Of a DNA stretch of 64,000 nucleotides, positions 37,880 to 46,945 are shown piece after piece. Source of the DNA: an uncultured Alphaproteobacteria bacterium (GTDB lineage Bacteria; Pseudomonadota; Alphaproteobacteria; Micropepsales; Micropepsaceae); assembly GCA_902826695.1 (NCBI GenBank), contig CADEFU010000007.1:178072-242071 (forward strand), written 5' to 3'. The translations under genes were made by a program, and so were the position numbers. How positions within the stretch are numbered: position 1 is the first letter of the stretch; each line of letters opens with the position of its first letter. The notes beneath the pieces are model-generated. The model was not told where the DNA came from, did not search any database, and was given only the letters and a program-made list of their open reading frames with translations.

Positions 37880-38362
37880 TCATCTCCCGTCCTTGACCTC
37901 CGCCAGCCACTCCGCGAACGGCTGCTGGAACTCAGGCTTCTCAAACCAGCCGCCCTCGCTCAAGTCCAGATGCAGCACGCCTTCGCCCGTGATGCCGTGG
38001 TCGAACACGCCACCTGAGATGCCGGGATGCGCCACGACCAGGATGGGCTTTTCGCTCGCGTAGGCGAGCGCGCCTTCGATTTGGTTCCACGGCGTCGGGA
38101 TCACGGTCGAGACCTTGTTTTGCACCTCGGCGCTGCGGCGCACTTCGTGGCTGAACTCAAGTTGCGGGTATCCCAGGATGATCGCCCCGGCGCTGCCTTC
38201 GATGAGATCGATCACGGCGCGCAAAGGTGCCTTCTTCGAAAAATTTCCTCCGCCGAGCCGCTTCAGCGTGAAGCCTTGCGTGCCCAAGAACAGCTCGAAC
38301 TGCTGATAGGCGGCTTCGTACGCGGCGCCGACCTTTGTCGGCCGGCTCAAAAAGATGTTCAT
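37880..38362 (-). CDS. Hypothetical protein, possible NDT/TIR-like Rossmann fold
   Basis: A soluble protein of 160 residues that I cannot place with certainty. The order of elements, MNIFLSRPTKVG at the start, AVIDLIEGSAGAIILGYPQ, then TPWNQIEGALAYASEKPILVV and HPGISGGVFDHG, is that of nucleoside 2-deoxyribosyltransferase- or TIR-like sheets, where the strand-helix with WNQIE would carry the catalytic glutamate. This is inference from pattern only. It lies alone between trmFO and the P-loop kinase gene. Confidence 0.6.
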   Translation of the reverse strand: MNIFLSRPTKVGAAYEAAYQQFELFLGTQGFTLKRLGGGNFSKKAPLRAVIDLIEGSAGAIILGYPQLEFSHEVRRSAEVQNKVSTVIPTPWNQIEGALAYASEKPILVVAHPGISGGVFDHGITGEGVLHLDLSEGGWFEKPEFQQPFAEWLAEVKDGR

Positions 38363-38462
38363 GTGCGCTCCGTGGTCAGCAAGGGCGTGGCAGTTTTGGG
38401 GAGGTTAGCCGTGGTGCAGGTATTCCGGCAATTGGGACAGGGTAGTGTTGGCGTTTGCGCCG

Positions 38463-39821
38463 CTACTCCGCAGCCGCCTCGGCAGCACGCCCCAGCCACG
38501 CGTCCACGTCCGCGATCGCGCGGCGCGACATCAGCTGTTTCTTCGCGCGGCCGCGATCCTTGCCCTTCACGCCGGGCGGCGGCGGCAACTCCGGCAGGAG
38601 GCCATAGTTGATGTTCATCGGCTGGAACGTCTTCGCGTCGGCCCCGCCGGTAATGTGCGCGATGAGCGCGCCGAGCGCGGTCGTGCGTGGGGGCGCGCTC
38701 AGAACCTCACCGCGCCGCTCGGCCGCCGCAAAGCGTCCGGCGAGCAGGCCGATCGCGGCGCTCTCGACGTAACCCTCGACGCCGGTCATCTGCCCCGCAA
38801 AGCGCAGGCGCGGCATCTGCTTCAGCCTGAGCTGCGCATCGAGCAGTTTCGGCGAGTTGATGAACGTGTTGCGATGCAGCCCGCCGAGCCGCGCGAACTC
38901 CGCGTTTTCGAGCCCCGGTATTGTGCGGAAAATCCGCGTCTGCTCGCCGTGCTTCAGCTTCGTCTGAAAGCCGACCATGTTGTAAAGCGTGCCGAGCGCG
39001 TTGTCCTGGCGCAGCTGCACCACGGCATAAGCGCGCCGCCCCGTGTGCGGGTTGGTGAGGCCAACCGGCTTCATCGGCCCGAAGCGCAGCGTCTCTTCCC
39101 CGCGCTCGGCCATCACTTCGATCGGCAGGCACGCCTCGAAGTACGGCGTGTCCTTTTCCCAGTCCTTGAACTCGGTCTTGCCCCCTTCAAGCAGCGCCGC
39201 AACGAACGCACGATACTGCGCCTCGTCCATCGGGCAGTTGATGTAGTCGGCTCCATCGCCCTTGTCGTAGCGCGACTGAAACCAAGCTTTGGAAAGATCG
39301 ATCGAGTCCTTGTGCACGATCGGCGCGATCGCATCGAAGAAGGCAAGCGAGTCCTCGCCGGTCAGCGTGCCGACCGCGGTCGCGAGGGCAGGGGAGGTGA
39401 GCGGTCCCGTCGCGATGACGACGTTGTCCCAGTCGGCCGGCGGCAAGCCCGCAACTTCTTCGCGTTCGATCGTAACCAACGGCTCGGCCTCAAGCGCGGC
39501 TTGCACCGCGTCCGAGAAGCCCACGCGATCGACCGCGAGCGCGCCGCCCGCCGGCACTTTGTGCGCATCGCCCGCGCGCATGATCAGCGAACCCGCACGC
39601 CGCATCTCTTCGTGCAGCAAACCGACGGCGTTGTTCTCCCAGTCGTCGGAGCGGAACGAGTTGGAGCACACGAGCTCGGCAAGCCCCTCGCCGGTATGCG
39701 CGGGCGTCATCTTCACAGGCCGCATCTCGTGCAGCACGACGGGCGCGCCGGCGCGCGCGATCTGCCAAGCCGCTTCGCTGCCCGCAAGGCCGCCGCCGAT
39801 GACGTGAACGGGCTTGCTCAT
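38463..39821 (-). CDS. trmFO: tRNA (uracil-5-)-methyltransferase TrmFO
   Basis: Folate- and FAD-dependent enzyme of 452 residues that makes ribothymidine at position 54 of tRNAs. It begins [18 protein letters not shown] (FAD-binding) and contains [24 protein letters not shown] split over two typical segments, [11 protein letters not shown] and the folate region [19 protein letters not shown]. The ATG at 39821 overlaps the stop of the upstream NTF2-like gene (ATGA), so the two are coupled. Confidence 0.95.
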   Translation of the reverse strand: MSKPVHVIGGGLAGSEAAWQIARAGAPVVLHEMRPVKMTPAHTGEGLAELVCSNSFRSDDWENNAVGLLHEEMRRAGSLIMRAGDAHKVPAGGALAVDRVGFSDAVQAALEAEPLVTIEREEVAGLPPADWDNVVIATGPLTSPALATAVGTLTGEDSLAFFDAIAPIVHKDSIDLSKAWFQSRYDKGDGADYINCPMDEAQYRAFVAALLEGGKTEFKDWEKDTPYFEACLPIEVMAERGEETLRFGPMKPVGLTNPHTGRRAYAVVQLRQDNALGTLYNMVGFQTKLKHGEQTRIFRTIPGLENAEFARLGGLHRNTFINSPKLLDAQLRLKQMPRLRFAGQMTGVEGYVESAAIGLLAGRFAAAERRGEVLSAPPRTTALGALIAHITGGADAKTFQPMNINYGLLPELPPPPGVKGKDRGRAKKQLMSRRAIADVDAWLGRAAEAAAE

Positions 39822-40294
39822 GCGAACGCCGTCACGGTGGAGGCAACGGCCGTGTTGTGGAACGCGGCAATCGCCCACGTCCCGCCGTGGCGAATGAGTG
39901 TAAGCGTCGCGCGTGCTTCGCTGTCGTGCATCTCGTCCGACATCTGCCGCTGGCGTGCGGTCGAGATCACGACATGCGGCGGCAGAAACGAGCGCATCTT
40001 CTGATGCATGATCACGACCGCCACATCGGGGCGCAAGAAGCGCAACTGCTCGACCGTATAGGTCACGCGCGAGTCCCTGTAGATCGTCTCGAAGATATGC
40101 TTGTGCCCGATCTCTACGAGGTCGCGCCCATGATACCGCTCGCCGAGCAACCCCACGACGTCCACGTCTTCCGACATGCACGCCGCAAACGCGACATGAT
40201 CGGCCGCGTTCCAGGCCTTCTCGGCGCGCGCGACAACCGCGCGAACCCCAGGTTCGTCACGCTGCGCGGCTGGGGAGGGGGCGTTTTTGCTCAT
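39818..40294 (-). CDS. NTF2-like (SgcJ/EcaC-type) protein
   Basis: A 158-residue protein with the cone-shaped NTF2/SnoaL-like pattern: [27 protein letters not shown] at the start (given here in part), then [10 protein letters not shown] and [21 protein letters not shown] at the end. Such proteins include isomerases, dehydratases and binding proteins; no activity can be assigned. Its stop overlaps the trmFO start by four bases. Confidence 0.75.
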   Translation of the reverse strand: MSKNAPSPAAQRDEPGVRAVVARAEKAWNAADHVAFAACMSEDVDVVGLLGERYHGRDLVEIGHKHIFETIYRDSRVTYTVEQLRFLRPDVAVVIMHQKMRSFLPPHVVISTARQRQMSDEMHDSEARATLTLIRHGGTWAIAAFHNTAVASTVTAFA

Positions 40295-40343
40295 AACGCC
40301 GGTATTGCTATACGCTCGCGCTCAAGAACGGTAGGGCGGCAAA

Positions 40344-40676
40344 ATGAACACCTTGAGATCGGCGTTCAAATTCGCGTTGGTGGCGGCATTGGTCGTGGGC
40401 TTAGGCCCCGCCACAGCCGCCGGCAAAATCACGAACTGCACGCTGAACGGCAAGCCTCTCTACGGCAAGGTTCAAGTCGTGAAGAGCTTCCCCGACTTCC
40501 GCGTCCAACGCGTAACGAGCTTCCCCGACCTGAAAGTCGAGGTGGTGAAGTCCTTCCCCGACAAATGCGGGAAATGGATGTGGGTGAACAGCTTCCCGGA
40601 CTTCACCATCGAATACGTGGAAAGCTTCCCAGACTTCACGATCGAATTCGTGGAAAGCTTCCCCGGCGAGCCCTAG
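40344..40676 (+). CDS. Secreted SFPD-repeat protein
   Basis: A 110-residue protein with a signal peptide (about residues 1-25) and then six copies of an 11-residue unit with consensus K-V-x-x-V-x-S-F-P-D-F (first copy KVQVVKSFPDF, last TIEFVESFPGE). A Cys-Gly pair interrupts copies 3 and 4, and a second cysteine (NCTLNG) precedes the repeats, so a disulfide is possible. The regular alternation suggests a small beta-solenoid. Similar repeats occur in short uncharacterised bacterial proteins, some mislabelled in databases. It starts at ATG 40344 and converges on the amidase gene, sharing the CTAG of both stops. Confidence 0.82.
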   Translation: MNTLRSAFKFALVAALVVGLGPATAAGKITNCTLNGKPLYGKVQVVKSFPDFRVQRVTSFPDLKVEVVKSFPDKCGKWMWVNSFPDFTIEYVESFPDFTIEFVESFPGEP

Positions 40677-42106
40677 TTCCACACCCCAGGCTTCCGCCCG
40701 ATCCACGGATGCGCCTGCTCAAGTTGCCCGGCGAGCCGGTAGAGCGTCGCCTCGTCGCCCCACTTCGCCGTGAACATCATGCCGATCGGAAGGCCGCTGG
40801 CGGAGTGCGCAAGCGGCAGCGACAGCGACGGCTGGCCGGTCATGTTGAACGGCGGCGTGAAGCCGAACGTTTGCGCCTGGCGGTGGTCCACCTCGCGCGG
40901 GTCGAGCCGCACGGGATCGATGAAGCCGACCTTCGGCACCGGCGTCGACAGCACAGGCGTCAGCAGCACGTCGATCGAAGTGAACACGCGGAAAATCTCG
41001 CGCGTCATCGCTTTGAGCGTTTGCCAGCCGCGCATTGCATCGGCGCCCGAGATCTTCTCGCCGCCCTTCCAATTGCGCCAGGTCAGCGCCTCGAGCTCGT
41101 CGGGCGAGGGCTCGCGTCCCATCCGCGCCACGCGTTCGCGCATACTCTGCGCGAAGTTGGCGCCCAAGACCGCAGTGCTCGCCGCGTAAAGCTTGCGGTA
41201 GTTGATGCCGAGCCCACGCTCTTCGACGTGATGGCCAAGCGCTTCGAGTTGCTTGGCCGTCTTGCGCAAAGCAGCAGCGATCTCGGGGTCGATCGGCTTG
41301 CCGCTCGGCGTCTCGTCCGTGAACGCGATGCGCAAGCGCCCCGGCGCCGTCGCAACTTCCAAAGCATAGGGCCTTGTCTTTGGCGGCATGGGGTAGGGCG
41401 AGTCCGCTTCCGGCATGTCGACGCAATCGAGCATCGCCGCCGAGTCGCGCACCGTGCGCGAGACCACGTGATGCACCGCATAGCCGTGCCCGATCTGGGT
41501 GTCGTGCTCAGGCCCGTGCGGCACGCGGTACTGCGTCACCTTCATGCCGACCAGGCCGCAGCAGGCGGCCGGAATGCGGATCGAGCCGAGCCCGTCCGAC
41601 GCATTGGCAAGCGGCACGATCCCTGCCGCCACCGCGCTCGCCGAACCGCCGGACGAGCCGCCGGTGATGTGCTCCGTGTTCCAAGGATTACGGCACGGCC
41701 CAAGCCGCGCGCTCTCCGTCGTGCCGGTGATGCCGAACTCCGGCGTGTTCGTCTTGCCGAAAATGTTCACGCCGGCGGCCTTGTAGCGCTGCACCAAAAG
41801 GCCGTCGTAGGTGTCGACTTTGTTCGCGTTGAAATGCGTGCCGTCCGAGCGCGGCAAGCCTTGCACCTCAAGCCCCAGATCCTTGATCAGGAACGGCACG
41901 CCCTTGAACGGCCCGTCGCCGAGGGATCCCTTCGCCGCGGCGCGCGCCTGATCGTAGGCCTTGGTGACGATCGCATTGAGCTTGCCGTTGTGCCGTTCGG
42001 CCCGCTCGATCGCGGCCTCCAGCAACTCAGCCGGCGACACGTCCTTGTTGCGTACCAACTCGGCCAAACCCAAACCATCGTAGTCGGCGTATTGCGCAAA
42101 GCTCAT
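40673..42106 (-). CDS. Amidase signature family hydrolase, copy 1
   Basis: A 477-residue amidase with the Ser-cisSer-Lys catalytic system: the glycine/serine loop GGSSGGSASAVAAGIVPLAN carries the two serines, and the lysine lies in VPFLIKDLGLEVQG. It ends LAGQLEQAHPW like its neighbour. Substrate unknown; the family hydrolyses a wide range of amides. The stop codon overlaps that of the convergent SFPD-repeat gene. It follows the second amidase by nine bases, so the two form an operon. Confidence 0.9.
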   Translation of the reverse strand: MSFAQYADYDGLGLAELVRNKDVSPAELLEAAIERAERHNGKLNAIVTKAYDQARAAAKGSLGDGPFKGVPFLIKDLGLEVQGLPRSDGTHFNANKVDTYDGLLVQRYKAAGVNIFGKTNTPEFGITGTTESARLGPCRNPWNTEHITGGSSGGSASAVAAGIVPLANASDGLGSIRIPAACCGLVGMKVTQYRVPHGPEHDTQIGHGYAVHHVVSRTVRDSAAMLDCVDMPEADSPYPMPPKTRPYALEVATAPGRLRIAFTDETPSGKPIDPEIAAALRKTAKQLEALGHHVEERGLGINYRKLYAASTAVLGANFAQSMRERVARMGREPSPDELEALTWRNWKGGEKISGADAMRGWQTLKAMTREIFRVFTSIDVLLTPVLSTPVPKVGFIDPVRLDPREVDHRQAQTFGFTPPFNMTGQPSLSLPLAHSASGLPIGMMFTAKWGDEATLYRLAGQLEQAHPWIGRKPGVWN

Positions 42107-42115
42107 GTCGGTCTC

Positions 42116-43540
42116 CTAATTCCACTTCGGATAACGGTGTGCCCAAGGGTTCGCCTTTTCGAGCTGCCCCGCAAGCCTCAAAAGCGTGGCCTCGTCGCCA
42201 AAACGCCCGGCAAAGTGCAGTCCGATCGGCGTCCCATTCTGCGCCATGGCCAGCGGCAGAGAGATGGCGGGCGCCCCGGTCGCGTTCGAGATCGCCGTAA
42301 CCGGCAGATAATCGATGATCGGCGCAAACGCTTTAAGCGGGTCCTTCTCGTGGAAATCGAACGTCCCGTTGCGCACCACCGGCGCACCGAACGTCGTCGT
42401 CAGCCACATGTCGTAAGTCTGATGGAACTGCGCGATCTGGCGGCTGATCGCGTGCGCCTGGAACCAGCACATCTGATACTGCGCGGCGCTGACCTGCTTG
42501 CCCATCTGATAGAGGCCCCAAGTGAGCCCTTCGAAATCCTCCTCGTGCGGCGCGCGCTGGGTCATCATCGCCGTGCCCTCGATCAGCATCGCAAGGCCCG
42601 TGGCCCAGATCGGCATGAACGACGTCATCAACGCGCCGGTATCGATGGTGGGCGAGGCTTCTTCGACATGGTGGCCGAGCGTCTCGAGAAGCTTCGCGGT
42701 TTCCTGAATCGCCGCCACGCACTCCTTGTCGAACTTCTTGCCGAACAGGCTCTGCGTCGCGAACGCGATCTTGAGCTTGCCCGGCGGCGTCGCGCACTCG
42801 TCCAAATACGACTTCGGCTTCGGCGGTGCCCAGTACGGGTCGCCCATCTCGTTGCCGGCGGTTACGTCGAGAGCCGCCGCCGTGTCGCGCACGCTGCGCG
42901 TCAGCACGCCCTCGCACACGAGGCCGCCCATAATGTCCCCAAGATCAGGCCCCAGCGGATTGCGTCCGCGCGTCGGCTTCAGGCCGACCAGCCCGCACGC
43001 CGAGGCCGGCGCCCGGATCGAGCCGCCGCCGTCGTTCGCATGCGCGATCGGCACGATGCCGGCGGCAACCGCACAGCCCGAGCCGCCCGACGAGCCGCCG
43101 ACCGAATGATCGAGATCCCACGGACTGTTGCAAGGCCCATAAAGCGCAGGCTCTGTCGTCGGCACCAGCCCGAACTCCGGCACGTTCGTCTTGCCGAGCG
43201 AGATCAGCCCGGCCCCCGTGAATCGCCGGACGATCGTCGCGTCGTGTGGCGCGGGCGCTGGCGGAATGAACGCCGCGCCTTGCCGCGATGGAACGCCCTT
43301 CTGCGTACCCAAGATGTCTTTGAGCAGGAACGGCACGCCCGCGAACGGCCCCGAGAGCGGCAACGTCGCCGCCGACCGCGCCCGCTCATACGTCTTGAAC
43401 ACGACCGCATTCAGCTTCGAATTGTGCCGCTCGATCCGACCGATCGCCTCCTCGACCAACTCGGCGGCGGAAACGTCCTTCTTCGCAACCAATTCGGCCA
43501 GTCCCAATGCGTCGTACTTTGCATAGTCGGCGATCGCCAT
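42116..43540 (-). CDS. Amidase signature family hydrolase, copy 2
   Basis: A paralogous amidase of 474 residues. It shares the start (YAKYDALGLAELVAKKDVSA) and end (LRLAGQLEKANPW) with copy 1. The catalytic lysine is in VPFLLKDILGTQKG and the serine loop is GGSSGGSGCAVAAGIVPIAH. The ATG at 43540 begins the homology; the frame runs 20 codons further upstream without it. It is the first gene of the two-amidase operon. Confidence 0.9.
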   Translation of the reverse strand: MAIADYAKYDALGLAELVAKKDVSAAELVEEAIGRIERHNSKLNAVVFKTYERARSAATLPLSGPFAGVPFLLKDILGTQKGVPSRQGAAFIPPAPAPHDATIVRRFTGAGLISLGKTNVPEFGLVPTTEPALYGPCNSPWDLDHSVGGSSGGSGCAVAAGIVPIAHANDGGGSIRAPASACGLVGLKPTRGRNPLGPDLGDIMGGLVCEGVLTRSVRDTAAALDVTAGNEMGDPYWAPPKPKSYLDECATPPGKLKIAFATQSLFGKKFDKECVAAIQETAKLLETLGHHVEEASPTIDTGALMTSFMPIWATGLAMLIEGTAMMTQRAPHEEDFEGLTWGLYQMGKQVSAAQYQMCWFQAHAISRQIAQFHQTYDMWLTTTFGAPVVRNGTFDFHEKDPLKAFAPIIDYLPVTAISNATGAPAISLPLAMAQNGTPIGLHFAGRFGDEATLLRLAGQLEKANPWAHRYPKWN

Positions 43541-43698
43541 GTCGTTTCCTCGAATTGTCCGGTCGGCACGAACACTAGCCGCCCCTGCGCCGAAGGCCAA
43601 GGATCACGTCAAGCCAAACTGTGACCGCCGTCCATTGAGTCCGCACCAAGCGCATGCCACCTGAACCGGGCGGCTAAAAGCCCGCGGAGGAAATCGTC

Positions 43699-44142
43699 AT
43701 GAAACGCATTCTATTGGCGTCCGCTATCCTCGCATCGATGAGCGCGAACGCGAGCGCCGGTATCGACCTCGTCGCCGACTTCGACGCGGCGACCGGCACG
43801 GTCAAGGTCACGAACATCGGCGACGCGGCTGCCAGCATCAGCGTCGTCACCATCGAGTGCAAACGCCGCAAGCCGGCGCCGCCGCGCAATGGCGGCGGCT
43901 GCCCAGACCCAGCGCCCGCACTTGCAGCGCCCTACGAGATGCCGGCCTTCCCGAACAGAGCGGCGGTGAAAGTGCCGATGCTTGCGCCTGGTGCCTCGTA
44001 TTCGCACGCACTCGCCTTCTTCCCGGGCCTCGTCTTCCCCTCGGGCGTCTACGCTTTCAAGATCAAAGCCGACGACGGCAACATGGTCCCGGAGTCGAAC
44101 GAAGCCAACAACAACAAGACGGTGACGAAGACCGTACCTTAA
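43699..44142 (+). CDS. Secreted CARDB-domain protein
   Basis: A 147-residue protein with a signal peptide (MKRILLASAILASMSANASA) and one immunoglobulin-like CARDB domain: FDAATGTVKVTNIGDAAAS at the start and GVYAFKIKADDGNMVPESNE then ANNNKT at the end. Such domains are adhesion-like modules in the envelope. Two cysteines in the middle (ECKRR and GGGCPDP) could form a disulfide. GGAG precedes the ATG. Confidence 0.82.
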   Translation: MKRILLASAILASMSANASAGIDLVADFDAATGTVKVTNIGDAAASISVVTIECKRRKPAPPRNGGGCPDPAPALAAPYEMPAFPNRAAVKVPMLAPGASYSHALAFFPGLVFPSGVYAFKIKADDGNMVPESNEANNNKTVTKTVP

Positions 44143-44230
44143 ACAAACACACGGGATTCGACGGCGAGGTAACGGCACCCTAAGCTGGCGTCGAGCGGCA
44201 CAAGCCGACTCGAACACCGGAGAAAGCGTC

Positions 44231-44359
44231 ATGGCCAAAGGTCAAATGCGCAGCAATCGCGAAAAGAAGAAGCCAAAGACCAGCACGAAGGGAAAGAAGG
44301 GCCCGCCGGTGTCAAACCAGCCCTTCGCCAAACCCGAACCGCCCCGCGCAAAGAAATAG
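44231..44359 (+). CDS. Small basic protein, 42 aa
   Basis: A 42-codon gene. It begins MAKGQMRSNREKKKPK and continues lysine- and proline-rich to ...PRAKK. GGAGAAA lies five to six bases before the ATG. Short proteins with the same start are found in many proteobacteria but have no known role; the composition suggests RNA or ribosome binding. Close to the end of the convergent paralogue array. Confidence 0.72.
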   Translation: MAKGQMRSNREKKKPKTSTKGKKGPPVSNQPFAKPEPPRAKK

Positions 44360-44390
44360 GTCTGAGGGCGGACCGCGGCGGCGGCTTCCG

Positions 44391-45005
44391 TTATGAACCG
44401 CCGCCTGAGTTCGCGCGCTCGTCGCTGATGGCGTCGTCCACCATCGCGCGGATCGCGGCGTCGACCGTGAACCGCGCTTTCGCCCACCAGGCGCGCGCGC
44501 CGGGCCGCCGCATGGTCTGCGCCACGGCGTTTCGCTGTAGGTCCGCTTCGATCGCGTCGCCGAACTTGATCCCGTATTGGAAGTTCGTCACGACAAGCTG
44601 CATCAGCGCGCCAAAGCGCCACTGTTCGAGCGAGTCGAGCTTGCTGAAATCCGCAAGACCATCGCGATAGATCCGCGCGCAGTCGGCGTCGGTGGCAAGT
44701 ATCTTTCTGAACGCCTGGAGGTCCGAGACCGCCGTCGTGTAGCGCACCTCGCGGGCCGCGTGCAGACGAGCTGCGCCTTCTCTGCCGGGCTTAGGCTGCC
44801 CAGATCGACAAACCCCTTCGCCGACGTCGCGAGCGCGCTTTCGTTGCCGAGCAGCGCCGTGTACCAGCCGGCGTAGTTGTCGTGCACAGCCTGCGCGGTC
44901 GCGGCGCGTACGGCGCGCGAGTTGTCCCTGATCTGTAGGCCGACAAACACGAGCGAGGCCATTACGGCGAAGCCGCCGGCGATTTGACTCAGCCTCGAGC
45001 GTCAT
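44391..45005 (-). pseudogene. Array gene 17: frame-shifted mosaic copy
   Basis: The frame starts MTLE, like the rest of the family, but then runs out of frame through an arginine-rich stretch and re-enters family sequence only at AAREVRYTTAVSDLQAF. In the alternative frame the skipped part is an ordinary family N-terminus (SQIAGGFAVMASLVFVGLQ, then RDNSRAVRAATAQAVHDNY). About 14 bases seem deleted after codon 4 (near 44990). A second shift near 44760-44770 joins the copy to a C-terminus almost identical to array gene 15. The product, if made (204 aa), lacks the membrane helix. It is the last gene of the array. Confidence 0.8.
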
Positions 45006-45523
45006 GCCGGGTCCTTCCCGGCCCCCTCGTTCGCGCCGGCGCCCAGGAACGCCGGCGCCTCTGCGGCGTCGATCTTGTCCATTTCGGCGATGAAGGCGCG
45101 CGTGAACATGGAATTGGTTTTCTCGGTCTGCCAGATTTCTTTGAGCAGCGGATTGTTCAGCGTGCTTTTGATATAAGTGCTGCGCAGGCGCCAGACTTCC
45201 GCATCCAGGACGCCGTGCGTGTAGAGCGCATACTGCGCCTCGGTTCGCTGCAGGACGCCGCGCATGAAGCGGTGAGTCCGGTACTTTTCGTAGTCGCTGA
45301 GGCTCTCAGGCTTCGAAAGAGCTTTATAGAACAGCTCGCCGATCGGACCGCCGCCGGAGAGAATGTCGTTGATCTCCGCAAACGACGTTTCCGCATCCCA
45401 AGCCGCTTTTGCCCGCATCATGCGGCTGTTCTGGCGCGTCTGGATCGCGACGTAAACGAGCGAACCGAAGATCGCGATGACGGCGACGATCTGGGAGATG
45501 TAATAGAGTTCTTCGAGGGTCAT
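45002..45523 (-). CDS. Array gene 16 (membrane-anchored family protein, 173 aa)
   Basis: Family start MTLEELYYISQIVAVIAIFG, membrane helix to about residue 27, then TRQNSRMMRAKAAWDAETSF. The C-terminal part has GVLDAEVWRLR and IWQTEKTNSMFTRAFIAEMD but lacks the full PG...WW motif (LNNPLLKEIWQ instead). Starts and ends in ATGA overlaps with genes 15 and 17. Confidence 0.8.
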   Translation of the reverse strand: MTLEELYYISQIVAVIAIFGSLVYVAIQTRQNSRMMRAKAAWDAETSFAEINDILSGGGPIGELFYKALSKPESLSDYEKYRTHRFMRGVLQRTEAQYALYTHGVLDAEVWRLRSTYIKSTLNNPLLKEIWQTEKTNSMFTRAFIAEMDKIDAAEAPAFLGAGANEGAGKDPA

Positions 45524-45993
45524 TGATCCGCGTCCTCTTGCAGCGGCTTTGCGCTCGCGATGGCGTCGTCCACCATTGCGCGGGTCGGGCCGTCGACCAT
45601 GTACCTTGCCTTCCCCCACCACGCGCGCGCACCGGGCCGCCGCATGGTTTGCGCCACCGCTACCCGCTGCAGGTCGGCCTCGATTGCGTCGCCGAACTTG
45701 ATCCCATAGGCGAAGTTCGTCACGACGAGCTGCATCAGCGCGCCGAACCGCCACTGCTCAAGCGAGTCGAGCTTGCTCAAATCGGCGAGCCCGTCGCGGT
45801 AGATCCGCGCGCAATCGGCGTCGGTCGCGAGAATCTTCCTGAATTCCTGAAGGTCCGAGACCGTGGTCGTGTACCGTGCCTCGCGAGCCGCTGCGGCATA
45901 GGTCCGAAACTGCAATGCAGCGTAGATCAACGACGCGAGAATTGCGACGGAGGCTACGATCTGGGAGACGTAGTAAAGCTCTTCGAGGGTCAT
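45520..45993 (-). CDS. Array gene 15 (157 aa)
   Basis: Family start MTLEELYYVSQIVASVAILA with membrane helix, then FRTYAAAAREARYTTTVSDL. The motif RRPGARAWWGKARYMVDG is clear. Its last 120 residues are nearly identical (about nine in ten by eye) to the C-terminal part of the mosaic copy at 44391, so the two derive from one recent duplication. ATGA overlaps on both sides. Confidence 0.82.
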   Translation of the reverse strand: MTLEELYYVSQIVASVAILASLIYAALQFRTYAAAAREARYTTTVSDLQEFRKILATDADCARIYRDGLADLSKLDSLEQWRFGALMQLVVTNFAYGIKFGDAIEADLQRVAVAQTMRRPGARAWWGKARYMVDGPTRAMVDDAIASAKPLQEDADQ

Positions 45994-46463
45994 GGCGTCT
46001 TCTCGGGATGTTGGCTCAGCTTCGTGACGTAGGCGCGAAATTCGCGCGAGAACCCATAGGGGTTTTCGGACCACCATTCGCGGGCGCCCGGCGTTGCAAG
46101 CACCGCTTTGATACCGTCTTCTTCCGCGAGCATGACGCTCTTGTCGCCGGTGCCGATGGCCGCTTGGACAAACATCGTCTCGCAAACGTGCATGTAGGCG
46201 CGCATCGACGAGTCGAAGCGCCACCGTTCTTCGGGCGTGAGCGCTTGGCGATCGACTTGGCCGGCGAGAAAGATCCGCGTCAGATCGGCATTCTCCGCGA
46301 ACATGCGATTGACCTCGTTCAACGAGTTCGAGACCGCGTTGTGCGAAGCGGCGCGGGTCGCCAGTGTGTTCTGCCGGATTTGCAGACCTACAAACAGCAG
46401 CGAGGCGAAGATCGCGATCACCGCGACGATCTGGGAGACGTAGTAGAGTGCTTCGAGGGTCAT
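45990..46463 (-). CDS. Array gene 14 (157 aa)
   Basis: Family start MTLEALYYVSQIVAVIAIFA, helix, then IRQNTLATRAASHNAV. C-terminal motif ATPGAREWWSENPYGFSREF. Closest to array gene 11 (shared NPYGFSxEFRxY and EERWRFD-like segment), as its neighbour gene 13 is to gene 10, which points to duplication of a two-gene block. ATGA overlaps on both sides. Confidence 0.82.
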   Translation of the reverse strand: MTLEALYYVSQIVAVIAIFASLLFVGLQIRQNTLATRAASHNAVSNSLNEVNRMFAENADLTRIFLAGQVDRQALTPEERWRFDSSMRAYMHVCETMFVQAAIGTGDKSVMLAEEDGIKAVLATPGAREWWSENPYGFSREFRAYVTKLSQHPEKTP

Positions 46464-46945
46464 GAGCGGCCTTGCGGCTCCTTCTGTGCGTCGCGGATGA
46501 GCCCGTCGATGAAGGCGCGGAACTCGTCGCTGAGCGAGATCGGGTTGACGGGCCACCAGGCCAGAAAGCCGGGCAAGGTGACAACCCATTTCAGCGTCTT
46601 TAGCTCGGCATCGAACAGCTTCTTGTCCAAAGTGCCATTCTTGTATTGGTAGTAAAGCGTCTCGAAGATGCGCATGTTCGCCAGAAGCATGTAGTTGGCG
46701 GATACGCGTTCATCTTCGTCCATCTCCTCCGATCCCGCCAAGGTGAGCCGCATAATGCGCGCCACCTTCGGATCGCTGAGGACGAGGTTGTTGATCGCAT
46801 TGAAGCTGTCGGTGATGGCGTGATGGGAGGTCGCCTTGATCGCCTTGGTATTCTGCCGTATCTGCAGACCGACGAAGATCAGGGAGGCGAAAATTCCGAC
46901 GACGGCTACGATTTGAGAGAAGTAGTAGATGGCTTCGAGGGTCAT
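46460..46945 (-). CDS. Array gene 13 (161 aa)
   Basis: Family start MTLEAIYYFSQIVAVVGIFA and helix, then IRQNTKAIKATSHHAITDSF. The C-terminal half has NGTLDKKLFDAELKTLKW and LPGFLAWWPVNPISLSDEF. Roughly three quarters of residues are identical to array gene 10, the closest intact pair in the array. ATGA overlaps on both sides. Confidence 0.83.
   Translation of the reverse strand: MTLEAIYYFSQIVAVVGIFASLIFVGLQIRQNTKAIKATSHHAITDSFNAINNLVLSDPKVARIMRLTLAGSEEMDEDERVSANYMLLANMRIFETLYYQYKNGTLDKKLFDAELKTLKWVVTLPGFLAWWPVNPISLSDEFRAFIDGLIRDAQKEPQGRS

Noticed and set aside
39857..43624. A 1255-codon open frame on the plus strand
   Set aside because: It spans, in antisense, the NTF2-like gene, both amidases and part of other genes; no family resemblance and biased arginine-rich composition.
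44603..44962. A separate 119-aa gene inside the last array copy
   Set aside because: It is the displaced family N-terminus of the mosaic copy; its own C-terminal part is out-of-frame nonsense, so I treat it as part of the pseudogene.
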